Source: Opisthorchis felineus
Lineage: Eukaryota; Platyhelminthes; Trematoda; Opisthorchiida; Opisthorchiidae
Length of the DNA stretch: 64,000 nt
Reading direction: 5' to 3'
NCBI GenBank assembly: GCA_004794785.1
Contig: SJOL01006409.1
Coordinates: 278,714 to 342,713, forward strand
The notes beneath the pieces were generated by a model. It ran no database searches. It worked only from the letters and a program-made list of their open reading frames with translations, and was not told where the DNA came from. Positions within the stretch are counted from its first letter, which is position 1; each line of letters starts with the position of its first letter. Shown here one piece after another: positions 40,426-53,399 of this stretch. The position numbers and the translations under genes are program-made.

Positions 40426-41984
40426 TCCATAAATATGTGGCAACGTTTAGTTAGACTTGGTGGGTTTCAGAAGACTTAAGCCGGATCAGGAGATTTTAAC
40501 CCATTGTGCCTTATGAATCGAAAATATAATGAACAGTCATGCAACTCTCTGACAGTGTCCGCTAGCTGTGGACAGTAAATATGTGGTTATTTTGTCAACA
40601 GTTTTGACATTTTAACCAAATCAAGCACACACGACCAAGCACACTACGGACGCCATTTCTCATTTGACCAAGCCTGGCGTAACCCCACAAAATCATAGGT
40701 TTATGTGCTGTTTGTTTAAGTGTCTTATTGCACATGTTTACCTACTTATGGCAACATATACAAAAAGAAAAACATTTCATACAGAAGCATGAGCAAGCAG
40801 CCTTTTCTATTTCTAAAATACGTAGGATTCAACCTTTATGTACCCATATGTAACAATACCTACATGTATACTTATGTATACCTACCACCTATCTACACAT
40901 GTACCGTTTTAGAGATGGCAAATGTGGCGTTACTCAACCAGTACTGCGGCCTGTATTTACACAGTCAACTGTATGGTATCACGAAAGAGTCTTATGAAAA
41001 GTCAGATCTTCCGGAAAAGACCATGCTGGCCACCCTACAGTTAGGGTGTCCAGTGAGATCGAGGTTCCGCAAACTCCCATAGTTTATTTTCTAGTCGCTA
41101 CAAGGCCTGGGGAGATTACAGAAAACCTTTCAACTTGACAGAAGGTTGACGATAATACTATTTACTTGGCATACCTGAAGCCATGACAATGATGTTCATG
41201 ACTTAGAGAGACTAAACGGTTGTCATCCAAAAGGAACCCGAGCTACTTGGGGGACTGCTTAGGTTAGTAGCTCAAATCAACAATCATAAGTTGAAGCTCG
41301 GTTCATTTAGTGGACATATAGCATTTACAAAACCGACAAGCTCCACGTCGGTGTCGGAAACCTAGGAGATAAAACGTGTCCAGCGAAATTTCTAAGCTCG
41401 TCTGGCGTTTCATAAGCCATTGGAGCTAAGTGATATAATGATATTCGCCCTAACAACAAAGTATCCCGTAACTTCAGTGAGGATTTACTTCTTGAGGATT
41501 TACTTCGAATATGTCAGTAAACCACCCCCTGTTGTCTTCCTACCATCAAGTGTTTGTGGAAAAGGTGAACTCAGGAACCGCTGTATCATTGTACTGGCCT
41601 TTTTAATCGGTGACACAGTCGTCTGACACACTTATTGAGTGGTCAAAAACAATCAACCACGTAGATCTCCACTGGGTGCTTTTGCAGCGCATTTGTACTT
41701 ATGGCAACAGGGAGACAAGCGAAACGAAGGCATTACTCCTTAGCACTCTTTTGACAGCAGTCAGAGTGAACGTTTTATGTAACGGTGTGATGGAAGTACG
41801 ACAAGTTTAACTTGTCCCGCCTCAGTAACTTGAATTAAACTGCTCACAAAACGAAGACCGAACTTTACCGTTCCTCCAACTGTAGGTGGTTGCCGGATTC
41901 GAAGAACTTTCGTTCACATCGCTTTCGTTTGAACGGCCTCTCTCCTTCTCTGGCGTCGTTATTTTCGTGAGTTCACACGGAAGG
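40426..41984. other. No gene recognised
   Basis: A 120-codon plus frame (40720-41082) is the longest. Its first half is low-complexity Tyr/Thr-rich from ACATGTATAC-like repeats, and its second half matches nothing known to me. Confidence 0.5.
41476..41508 (+). repeat. Short tandem duplication
   Basis: GAGGATTTACTTCTT is followed directly by GAGGATTTACTTCG: a two-copy tandem of about 15 bp. Confidence 0.7.
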
Positions 41985-42125
41985 ACGGAGGTAATCAACT
42001 TGAGTTCCTCTCTAATTAGAGCTCATCAGCAGTGAACATCCTCGGCCGTGCCGGGGTTTGAACTCCGGAAGTCCAATATACGAGGCAAGCGTGTTACCAC
42101 TACTTCCACAGGGACGTTGAACGCA
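41985..42125 (-). repeat. tRNA-like SINE copy with well-preserved boxes
   Basis: On the minus strand GTAGTGGTAACACGCTTGCC (A box and start of an anticodon-like arm) is followed by CTTCCGGAGTTCAAACCCCG (B box within a T-arm-like hairpin). The tail CACTGCTGATGAGCTC follows. Spacing resembles a tRNA, but the acceptor stem does not close, so this is a tRNA-derived repeat rather than a tRNA gene. Confidence 0.5.
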
Positions 42126-44992
42126 CCTGGATTATCACGCCTGAACTGGCAATGTTTCCTCCCCTCACGATGACAGCAATTTGGCCATCACAATAACGAG
42201 ATTAGCAAGATAAGGATGACACTAAATGTTCTCAACGTTGTTGAATATGCCGACAATGTTTATTAAATTTGATTCGGTTGCTACACTCTTATGGTCCTTT
42301 GAATAACCAATAGTTTCCAAAATGTGTACATCATTTAATTTGATGCGGCTAGTTGGATGCAGTAATCGTCAGTGTTTTCCAAATTTTAATCGCTTAAAAC
42401 AGGCTATTCGAGAGGAAACTGGAATGATTTATTCGGTTTGATTTTAAATCATTACATTGGCAACTTAAATTCCGTCATTAAATCGCAAATAGCCATGGAC
42501 TGTGCTAGAAACTTCTAGCCACATTTCAAATTGCACAAATTGTGACTGATAAAAGTCACGTAATTGCAATCGGTAACTTCCGGTCTAATCAAAAACGTGA
42601 CAGCTTTGTCCCTTCAAATACAAGCATGCATTTAACTAGGCAGGCACGTGAATCCACTTTCAGTCCCCCACGGAATCGAAAATCGGACTGCGGATGTGCT
42701 GTATCCCCAACATTTTTGACAACGACGAATCTGTATCAGATAAATATACGTCTCTTTGCAATCGAATTGGCTTGGGCAGTGAAGGCTGTGCGAAGGGTGG
42801 CTTTCTGTTCTGTCGGACAAAAATTGCGAAAAGAGATATTTGGACCTTCAACGTTTCCTTTAACTTGCGCCAATAGCAAAAGACCACTAACTTAGTAGGG
42901 TGAGATGTAGACAAAACAAACACAATTTCTATTCAGATGGTAAGAAGACAAGCGAAAAACTATAAAGAGGTATTTTGTCCCAAGGTATATTGCAATGACA
43001 TGAATTTCGTAAAACTGAAGTGGTACTTGTAGCTTGAAAGTTCATCAAAAGTACTTCAATCGGGTATTCTTAAATCCACTGGTTTTCTATAAGGCAAATG
43101 GAGACTACTCTGAATGCCATCGGGTGCGGGACAATCAATGTTGCTAGCCATGGACGTCACTAGGGAAATTGTTTTTTTCTGTGGATGTTTACTGTGCAAG
43201 CCACTACTATTGGAACTTTTACCTTACACTTTTACCTTTGCACTCATCCAGAACTTTTCTCGTGGCCGTTCGTATTGGTCGGTCGCAAATTACATTTCAG
43301 ATACGTGTGTAAATATGTGACATCGATCTGAATTACACATTGGTAAGCAGTTACAGATGTTTGCAGGCTGACCAGTCTGGTATACTTCTTCGTGTTTCTG
43401 TTGGGTGCCTTTTATAAATCACCATGAATCCGTAGCTACAATTCTCCAGAACACAAAATCCAACTTATGCTTCCCTGAGCTGCCTTAACGCCCTGATTGG
43501 GGCGAAGGAATGGCGTCACTGCCTACTTAGCGTTTCCACTTGCATTCGGCTAGTAGAATGGGTGCATTCTCACTCATTAATACAGCGTTCTGTCAATGTG
43601 TTTCTCTCTAGCGGAACTGGGGCCACTTTCTGTCCATCACGCCAACTTCACCGTTGAATTCATTAGTAAATGTCAAACCTTCAACCATACAGAAAACTGC
43701 GGCAAATTTGGCTCTGTCAACACTCTATACAGACTCCTCTTTTTGGCACAACGTTTGCCATGATAACTGAGTTTTCCAGCCATGTTGAGCTGAGACTGAC
43801 ATTCTCAACACAACCAGATGAGCCTCACTAGTGAACTTTCCGTACAGGAGGAGAGACAATGTTTACGAATAAGACAGTAGGTTATCAGATATCCCATTCA
43901 GTGTAAATTCCATGGTGGTTGGTCACGATTTTCTGGACAACGCTGAAAAAATTCCAAGGTATCATGAGCTTAATTACCCGATGAGAAATAACTGGTGTGG
44001 CTTTTAATTGAGCTAAGCAGTCTAGGTGCTTGAGCGATGATATTACATGAGACGAGATTTTTCTCTACACTTGACTGTGATTCAAAAAGTTTTTAACTGG
44101 ATCAGAAAAGCATCAGTTGTTACTTCTCAGCCAGTTCGAAAGTGACGAAATCCTAAAACTTTCACTATACTGTTTCCCCAAGGAACACTCGTGGATCATG
44201 TGCGCCACAACTGGCGTGACGAAGGGTCACAGTGGTAAAAGTCCAATGAAGTTTCGCCCCCCGAATTCTACTCCAAATGTCATGTTACAAGTCCAGTCCG
44301 CTGCATAACAGTTCATTACGTTAAATCCTGCCTGATCATGCTCTGGCATACACTAATGGCTCCGCTTTCATACTGGTTATCAAGAAATCCTTGTCTCCAA
44401 GCTAAAGACGGGTTGATAATTTCAAGCACGGGAAGAGTGCAAAATATTAACGATTCATAGTAAGTTCACCAAAGTAAGAAACCCGATTATGCATTTCATC
44501 CGTACACATTAGCTGGGGATCCTCCAGCTGTTGGCCTGACTTCGACCAGATGCAGTATGTCTCAGGAAGTGTGACAACAAAGCAGGTGATCACGACCAGT
44601 CAAGCAGCTTAGGGGAAGATGAAACATTCAAGGACAAGTAAGCGGAGATTGGCTTTGAAACCACACAAACAATGGCACTGTGCCTGCCTCAGTAACTGCG
44701 GGTGCACAGAAAGTGACATTTGGATTCCTTGTAGCACCCCGTGCTATTTGATCACTATGCGGGGAGTATGTTTGAAAAAGTGCCCAATAAGCCTAGAATG
44801 ATAAGGAATCCAAAAGAACACAATAGATTTATAATGAAAATGGGCAACTGGTTTAAGAGCACTTGATCTGTCACAAACAGCTGTGGGTCTGGTCGGTCCT
44901 CCCGAATAAGGATTCTCAAGCGGGACCTCTGTGATTGGTTCGCATGAATTAGTTCCGTTTGGAGTAGCGCCGCACTTTGTGACCATTGTGTG
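42126..44992. other. No gene recognised
   Basis: Overlapping frames on both strands at 42542-42923 (up to 117 codons) are mutually shadowing. None has a domain or paired splice sites. Confidence 0.5.
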
Positions 44993-45265
44993 ATGGAAAG
45001 ATTCTACTGCCAATTTTCCCCAATCTGCGTCTTCTCGATGGAAAGCAGAATCGTACTTCGATGAATATTGGAACATCCTAAAACCCTGAATGACTTCCGT
45101 GTCTTCCATGTTATGGAATCAAGTAGGATAATAAAAGGACTAGTTGAATGTCAATAACTATTATGCAGGAGCTAAATGAATCAATGCACCGTAAATAACA
45201 GTGAGAGTGTAACCAAATTCGTTTTAATTTACACAGTGTAAAAATAGGCAGAAAATCCTCATCAT
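44993..45265 (+). repeat. Repeat B, copy 2 (about 270 bp)
   Basis: Same strand as copy 1, matching nearly base for base from ATTCTACTGCCAATTTTCCC to CAGAAAATCCTCATCAT with a handful of substitutions. R1 does not flank it here, so B is a mobile or duplicated unit in its own right. Part of a 121-codon minus-strand frame (45109-44744) overlaps it and is not thought to be a gene. Confidence 0.75.
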
Positions 45266-48200
45266 GGGATTGGTTTTTCAAACAATAATAGACGCCTCCT
45301 CGTGATTTCTTATGATTAAGCAAGAGCACTTCTAAGTAATATAGCTTTGTCACAATTTTTGTATCTTTGGTGGACTTTGCACATGAATTTGGCGCATAAT
45401 GCCCAAAAATATGATAAAATATCTAACTTGTGGGTGGATTTCAACGGACCGACAAACGCGCCTGGCTAATCTCGCAGGATTGTGTCCAAGAATGATGAAG
45501 AACTCACCAGGTGGATTGGGACAAGAAAGTAATTTACATAAGACTGCTGAATTGACCATTTAGATAGGTGTGCGGTGCGAATTGCTGCGTAGGACGCCAC
45601 ACAAAGGAAGTATAGTGCAGCAGAGTTGATGATCAAATGAAGTGAACTTTTAACTTTACTGGAGGCGTGTATCATGAGGTGCTGGTTACTGTATCCTTTC
45701 TGTGAACGGTAGTTCTCCGAAGACGAAGAAGGCACCACAAACCAAAGCCAAGTTCGCAAGGCAATATTCACCATCATGAGTTACATAGCAGGACTGACAG
45801 GTGCCCACAAAACAGTGGTTGCGTCTACGAAAAATGCTGTCTTCGACACCCTATGGTTCAAGTAAATCGGCTGGAGCTACTGGTGATGTTAGACGAGGAC
45901 GGTTAGGGTGTTCATCGAGGTTGCTGTGTTTTGGGCTGCGTTGTGCTACATTGTTAAGCAGTGTGTAAGCTCTATACTTAGAGTGCAGAATGAACCGTAA
46001 CTTACCATCCTAGCGTGGACGGTTAATTTGTAACACATATGATAAGAAGGCTGTGTAAGACGATGTGTGCGCGAAGTCAGGGGGTAGAACAACAAGAAAA
46101 ATGCAATAAGCTTGCGCCCATTAGACAAAATCACACGCCAATAATACTGACAATCAACTTATTGTATAGTATACTGCAGCACCTCTGCAGCAGCGGGGGT
46201 ATTCCCTGGCTGTTGATAGGACGAGATAGTATCCCCAATTTGTGAGGAATTGTCAACTATGAAATTTTAAACAACGGTTGCCCAACATCCGAGCAAAGTG
46301 TGGCTGATAAAGGTTTCTATCAAGGTAAAGTAATACAACCTTTGTTGACATTCAATTCACAACAAATCTCAGAACTATTGAGCGTACCGATTGTGAGCTG
46401 AGGCTGGTTGAACAACAGGTTATTCTAAACTGACGTCCAGGTAACACACCGGAAAGTCAGAGTAACATGCGGTGGTGTGCCACTGCTACTCAAGCTTCTG
46501 AATTCAGTTGCTAATATTCTGTGGAAATGAGGTTAACTATAGGTGAACACGAAGAAGTGAGGCGTTGGCAGATGTCCGTTTGGCTCATTTTTTTAACCAA
46601 ACTGCCAGTGTGCTTCTCCTCCAACACCAGGAAGAATACAAACTTCAGTCTCTAATTGCCCATACTCGATCACTAAGCGTTCAGCGCTTCGTTGACACAT
46701 TACTTTGAAGTAGATCGAAGGCGTTTTTCAAGGTTTTTTGTAAAATGAACTATCCAATAGATAACAAATGCCATTGACCTCATACGAGATGCTTCTAAGC
46801 TCCACACTGCAGAAGTGATTAAACAAACCGAATATTCTTGCATTATAATATAGAGTATTTATCGTCGAATATGCACACTGCTTCCAAATTTATTTGCAAC
46901 GAAAGTGATAGTTTTTACAGACTACAATTCCTGAAAACACGATCAAATTTGCATATAAATTAACGGAATTCGGCCATTAAGACAAAGAAAGGAGAAAATA
47001 CAACTAGCACATATATTGCTGGAAAGTTCTAATAGTTACGCTGAGTGAAGCGCGAAGTTTAAAAACCGAGGTCGTCAAAAGACGAGTTTTGTGCAGCAAC
47101 CACACCACCCTATCGGAACGCTCAACTCTATGTGAAACTTTGCAACACGTCTGAAGCTGTGGTAATTTATCTTCAATTGCATCATTTTGCACCAAAATAA
47201 AGCTCAAAATTAAAAGCTAATGCACTACCGGAATGAAACGTCAAAATGAAACGGATTCCTCCGCGCTGCTCAACTGAATGTTCGATTCACAAGAAAGACG
47301 AAGAGAGAGCGGCCGCTAGGGAGAATAAGATAGTGCAATACCCTGAGGCTCAAAAACCCAAGCTTTGTGAACCGCACGGAAATGTTTATGAGTGAATATT
47401 TAACGCTTAGGAATCTCGATGTACCTACCAATTTCGGACAACGATTTCAGCTACTACAAAGCATCACAGTGGAGTGCTAGGATATGTCTTGTTACCACCC
47501 AGTTGATTCGATTGTTTTGATACTTATTGATTCTACGCAGCATGGAATCGTACTAATTTAGTTTCTTGTTGCGGCACCTGTGAAACAAACCAGCTGCACC
47601 AGTTCACTGGAGGAATGTAGATAAATTTGGTGACCATGACTGACAGAAGTGAGGAAAAATGTCAAACGCGAATCTAAGTATTGGGGCAATTAGGTGCTGT
47701 AGCAGCTGTTGCAGCACCGCATTTGTTAACAACTGTCCCTGGTAAGCGGTCCTAATGAAGAACCCAAATACTATAACTTCTCCTAGCAGATTACCGAATT
47801 AGTTCAGTTGTTTACCGAGGTTAGACTAGTGAGCATCTGTTGCTACTGATATTGTTCATGAAGTCAGCTCGAAGGTTCGCTAAGGCCCCATGAATTGCAA
47901 TCCAGGATGCAAATTACCTCGTTTCCAGGACATAGCTTTATTTGCACAGAGCTCACAGAACTCCGTAGAACGGCGCTCCAAGAAGCTGAATAAATCAACG
48001 CTTTAAATACAAGTAGGAAATACCCAAGAAAAACCCTACATGCTGTTGGACGACTCATGAAAACGTGGAGTGCTGGTGAAGAACAGTCAACCAGGAAATG
48101 TCACAGTGGTACAAAATCCATCCAGCTTTGTACTGCTGATAGCGTGATCAAGTCCACTTTCCAGAAGCTGGTTTGTTAACCAGGAAAAGTGGATTGAAAC

Positions 48201-48577
48201 CTATGCTGGAGTTGCATTCTGCGATACATCCAATCAAATTCTTTGCTGAAAAATAAGCGGAATCTCGTTAAAAGAACTTTTCAACGATTCAAATTACGAA
48301 TCACCCATTTATGTCAAGTTATTTTTACTTTGGTCTACTTGTTTGAATATACTGGAAATTGTATTTTTAACTGTCGTGTGCGCCAGCAACACTGCATGGG
48401 GTTGGAATCTAATTTCTGGCACACAGTGATGAAGCCTTCAAGTTGACAGTTTTGCACCTATGGACTCTGTCCTAAACACTCGACCTTGGACAGCTATGAA
48501 CCTAGTTATGCTTTCTAAGGTCTTCATTTTTACTTGCATCTAGAATTACTGTATGAAAAACTCATCTACGGAATGGT
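45266..48577. other. No gene recognised
   Basis: The longest frame is 103 codons on minus (45777-45466), without motif. No shared repeats were seen. Confidence 0.5.
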
Positions 48578-48951
48578 NNNNNNNNNNNNNNNNNNNNNNN
48601 NNNNNNNNNNNNNNNNNNNNNNNNNNNNNNNNNNNNNNNNNNNNNNNNNNNNNNNNNNNNNNNNNNNNNNNNNNNNNNNNNNNNNNNNNNNNNNNNNNNN
48701 NNNNNNNNNNNNNNNNNNNNNNNNNNNNNNNNNNNNNNNNNNNNNNNNNNNNNNNNNNNNNNNNNNNNNNNNNNNNNNNNNNNNNNNNNNNNNNNNNNNN
48801 NNNNNNNNNNNNNNNNNNNNNNNNNNNNNNNNNNNNNNNNNNNNNNNNNNNNNNNNNNNNNNNNNNNNNNNNNNNNNNNNNNNNNNNNNNNNNNNNNNNN
48901 NNNNNNNNNNNNNNNNNNNNNNNNNNNNNNNNNNNNNNNNNNNNNNNNNNN
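48578..48951. other. Assembly gap (374 N)
   Basis: Continuous run of N. The long frames that appear to cross it are artefacts of translating N. Flanking sequence shows no recognisable repeat, so the cause of the gap cannot be told. Confidence 0.99.
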
Positions 48952-51751
48952 CAGTCAATGCACTTAGTAAAGGAGTCAAACACGCTTCAAAAGTGAACGG
49001 TTCGGGAAAACTCTTTCATGATCGCATCTGAACAATCATATTGTACACGTAATTGTTGGACGAAATCCCTATGTATCTTAGAATACCTATTTGGGTGTTA
49101 ACACAGTCAGATGGCGGCAGTCTAAAAAGTCGGCACCCTGAAGTGTTTCCAAACTGCCCAGCCTATTATACTACCGGGACTTTGGTAGAAGTTTGCTTCT
49201 CGTCATTTCACCTATCATCCAAATGTGTTCTCGCTCTACACTTTTAACTTGCTTCGTCTTCAGCAGTTCAGACCGTGTCGTTGTTGAGGCAGCATGAGAT
49301 TTTGCTTTACTGTGAGATCTCTGATTCTGTTTCTCGTGCACTAATGCGAACGTATATTGCAGCTCATTCCACTTTCAACCGTCTGTCACTAGGATCTCGG
49401 AATATGGGTTCGGAACAAGAAATTCAAAAAGTTGAGTTTCTTCGAATGTGACAGTGAGATATAATTGACGACCCGCTATTTCCACCTAAAAAAATACTGC
49501 GATATCAGCTGCAGCTTTTTGAGTTATTTCCCTTGCTAAAGTCTACGAAACCGTCCCAAGCTAGTCATATTATTCGTCCTGAATCTGTTTCTTAGTTTTT
49601 TGTTACACAAGAGCTTCATAGAACAAAGAACGATACTCATCACCCAGCCGTTTGTGTTGGTATCCACAGTTGTAAAAGTAAAGATCACAGTTTGCACCAC
49701 TGTCGTCGATATTTCTTTAGAAGGTGAAAGGCTTTCCCTTGATGGGGTGTGCTTCGCAGCGTTTGGAGGACAACAGGAATAGTATACAAAACTCTGACAC
49801 TCTCACATAAACATGTGCCCGACGGATTTGAAAATATACGTCTAAGTCAGTGAGCCACAGGCGACTTATTCAAACATGTAATGGGCAAGAGACTTTCTTG
49901 GGGTTGTTGCCCAGTTAGAGTTTTCACTAAAGACACCACTGACGTCGACTATACCCAAAAGGTATAAAGTGACAAAACATGTGACGCGAGGTGATTTTAA
50001 GGAAGTACTAGACCAAAAACATTACACATTGTTTGCAAACTGGTTGGTATTTCATTTTCGGTTTGATGCTTTGCACAGCCTGAGACAAGTTTCATTTTTA
50101 TCGTGTTTTTTTTTCAATTAGCCAGCATGCGCCAGTGCGCTTGAGCTTATTATAGCACACTCGGCTCACAGATGATAACAGTTTGCCTGGCTCTATGAAG
50201 GCCATTGCTCTTTTTCCACACTCTGGTTCGGCCAAGTGCGTTCAAAGCATCGACATGCCACTCTAGGTGTTTACTCGACAAACATGTCTTCAAATCCGAC
50301 TTGTTTTGTTCAGGTCTCCCAGAGTAGATGAAGACGCCATTCACGCCACTTCACACTTTCGGAAGATAATTTTCCCTAACAGCGCTTACAGATTTGTGCA
50401 GTGATGCTCCTTTGGGAAAGAATGCCTATTGCCCGCTATTATTTGCACTCGTTGATGAGAAACGTCGCCGCTTCGGACGAACCGACGGCTTTACATGAGC
50501 TAAACAGAGAGACGCATAGTTTCAGGCAATAGCTCAAAAAAAAATTTTCCTCTGGGGGCGCCTAACCATGAAACAAACTTATAGCCACATTTTCCAAAAA
50601 ATATGACGGTAATTTATTCTGGTCGGGTTCTGGGAATTCCAGTGGGTACCACAGTATGCATAACCAGGTGGTTCTGGTTGCTGAAGTCCGAATATAAAGA
50701 CTCGATAAACACCTCAAGCACAAAAGATTTCATCAACTCGCCTTCAAGGATACGATGCCGCTAGCAAATACTTTGAGGTCTCTCGCGTTTTAACCACACA
50801 AAACCGACGGGGCCTCTCCTCAAGCCGGTATCTGCGTGGAGCATACAATCAGGTGTATCTGAGGTTGCATCTTTCGGAATAAAAATGGAAGAAATAAATT
50901 TTAGCGACCGGAAGAAGTGCAATATAAATGGTCCAATGGCTTGGTTTACTTCAAAAACAGCATAAGGGAAAGTCAAACAACCCGCAGAAGCCGCAGTTGT
51001 TCAAGATTCCATTTCTGTGTTCTTTTTATTTATGCTAGAACAGTATGATGAGCAGTTGGTTCCTCCCTCTGTTCCGTGAAGAAATGGTCAGATTGGTGTT
51101 ATTTGAACATTGCAAAAGCTCGCTGTCTCGCCATCGAATGCATTCGGTTGATAGACAGCTCCGTCCAAATCTATAAATATTAACCCATTCAAAAACGTGG
51201 GAGCAAAACACCATAGCCAATTCACACTCGCGACATCCTCCTGAACACAACAGATTACTAAAGGCGTCATTTTAGATGTAATTGATGCTAGATGTCGTAT
51301 TTTTAAGGGCTCTGAACCAGCCCCATTAGGGTCTCCTATCAACTCAGCAAACAGCGTGTTGATGACAGATTTCCGCAAGTGATAAAACAAAAATCGTTGT
51401 GAACTTCCGGAACAATATGTTATTTGAAGTTTGCTTAGATTTTGAAGTTTGCTTTACTTTACGAAACACGATTTACGAAAGGCAGACACAACAGCGTTCG
51501 ATGATTTGCTTGTGGCTGCAGATAACCCTAGTCAACGATGTAGCAAAAAAGCATGTTTTCATAGTCTAAAAGTGACCAAGCATTCCAGCTGGTAATTTGT
51601 GTGTAATTTGCGTATGCATCCGCAGGTTTGTGTCTGCAGTATCACGGAATGAATACACATGTAACCGAAGATTTTATCGAAACACGTCAGCAAACACATT
51701 AGGGCCTATAAACCCCGATCTGCAAGGATTGGTCTCATTTTCCCTGTAGCG

Positions 51752-51788
<37 letters not shown>

Positions 51789-52174
51789 TGGCAGTGAAAA
51801 CAAATGCATACACCCGTCACAAAACGAAACCCGTGAGGAGTGAAGAGGAAGTCGAAAATCCCTGTATTCCACAAGCTAAGAAGCTGGGTTGTTTTGAAGA
51901 GAATGCACTATCCACACCAGCCAGGAAAGACCCCTCAACAACATAATGAGCCTCCTAAGGTTAATCGATTAACATGTCGGTCTGTGTAATGATTATCTCT
52001 GCCAGCCGGGGTGGAAAAATACAGATACGTTAAACGTCACCGGATCGGTCCATCGCAAAGTTGGTTCAATTCCATTATTTTATTGCTTTTTATTCCTAAT
52101 TTCAACATAAAATTGATGGTAGCTGGCTTTGTCTTCTTACTATGTTAGTTAAATGAATAAGTAGCCAGTCACTT
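48952..52174. other. No gene recognised
   Basis: Contains the AT microsatellite. The minus frame 51390-51088 (100 codons, ending FIDLDGAVYQPNAFDGETAS...) looks mildly protein-like, but no phased neighbours or known domain support it. Confidence 0.5.
51756..51783. repeat. (AT)n microsatellite
   Basis: Uninterrupted TA/AT dinucleotide run of about 28 bases, flanked by GCGATAT on the left and AATTTTTGG on the right. Confidence 0.95.
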
Positions 52175-52203
52175 GGGTACCTCAACCAAACCCGTCGGAC
52201 GCC

Positions 52204-52825
52204 TGTGACGAATCTCCCCTAAACAACAACCACAAACATGCAATGATCCGTGAACTGCATGCATGTTGATTCCATCAAGACGGCTGCAGGGGGCTAGCTG
52301 TTTGCGTATTAAGTAGAATCACTGATAAACCGTGGTCAACGAGGAGTCAGCATGACCCACCTCACGACAGACGGTACAGTCTGATTGACAGCATATAACA
52401 TTTTCAGCCTTATGGCCTGCAGTACGAAGTCCGTACATATATGCTTAATTCAGTACCGGCAGGCAGCCATTCGGCCAGATATGAAGATGTACTGAGGAGT
52501 GAAGCATTACTGACGAACAAGCCATTGCAAAGCCGATGTACACTAATGTACTAATCAACGCTGAGTCATCGCAACTGTTTACGTGGCACGTTTGTCCAAG
52601 TCAGTAGGTATTGATTCTCCAGTTACCATAACCTCTATAGAGTTGGTTGGTTGGGTGTGAATAAGCCCTTCTGTGACGTTGACCGTATTAGTTACCTTGC
52701 GTTGAATAAAGTTTCAACTCAAGCACACATGCGCGCTCCTACCTTGTGGACGTCTGAGCGGGCCGGACCCTGATGGAACCGTTTTTATTCTTTCGCATCA
52801 TCTCACTACCTCTTGCCCCATCACA
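52204..52825 (-). repeat. LTR-like repeat, copy 1 (622 bp), reads on minus strand
   Basis: Nearly the same sequence occurs inverted at 58349-58959. The unit is bounded by TGTGA and TCACA, as in an LTR with TG...CA ends, and on the minus strand it carries GAATAAAAACGG, a possible polyadenylation signal near its start. It lies just 3' of the integrase remnant on the same strand, the expected place for a 3' LTR. Similarity continues about 25-35 bp past both ends (to about 52175 and 52860), so either the true ends are slightly outside or internal sequence is shared too. Confidence 0.6.
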
Positions 52826-53399
52826 AAACACCTGCCCTTGGGGTTTGGAAACCATAGAAGACTAACTTTTTGCAGCCTAAAACTCTGGGTCTTTCGAAGC
52901 TCCAGCGATCTCAGTGTTGGCTTTACTGCATAAATTGGAGATCGACATTTCCTCATGGTAGTCTTGCTTTGTGCGACACTTCGTATTAGAATTCTAAGTG
53001 ATCTTTAGCTTAGCAGACTGCTCTTTCAGGCCAAATGGCACTTGTTGCATGTTGTCTTTGCTCTTTGGTGTAGCCGCAAAGCAGCTAGTCAGCGCCAAAG
53101 GCCTCCAAAAAGAATACGCTGAACTATCGTCTGACAAACCTTCCATTCCCATCTCCCTTAACCGTTGGACAATGCGTAGCCGCGCCGTACTTACCCTGAA
53201 TTCCCAGATGAAACCTAAAAACAGTCTTCTGAAATTTCTGAGGAACTCGTTTTCTTCTTCGGCAAATCACACTTTGTTGCTTCTCATGAACCCTCTGCTT
53301 CCCTCCACGTATAACCAATGTGACTTCATCAAGAGTGGACAGCGCGAATGAGCGAATAACTTGCCCCACATCTTCCGGTAAAATGGTTTTCCTAAACGA

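Noticed and set aside
44744..45109. Minus-strand 121-codon frame
   Set aside because: Partly inside repeat B; no domain or splice support.
48534..49031. Long frames of 137-165 codons on both strands
   Set aside because: They are translations through the N gap, not sequence.
52998..53351. Plus-strand 117-codon frame
   Set aside because: It overlaps a minus-strand frame in a decayed retroelement region and gives no family resemblance.
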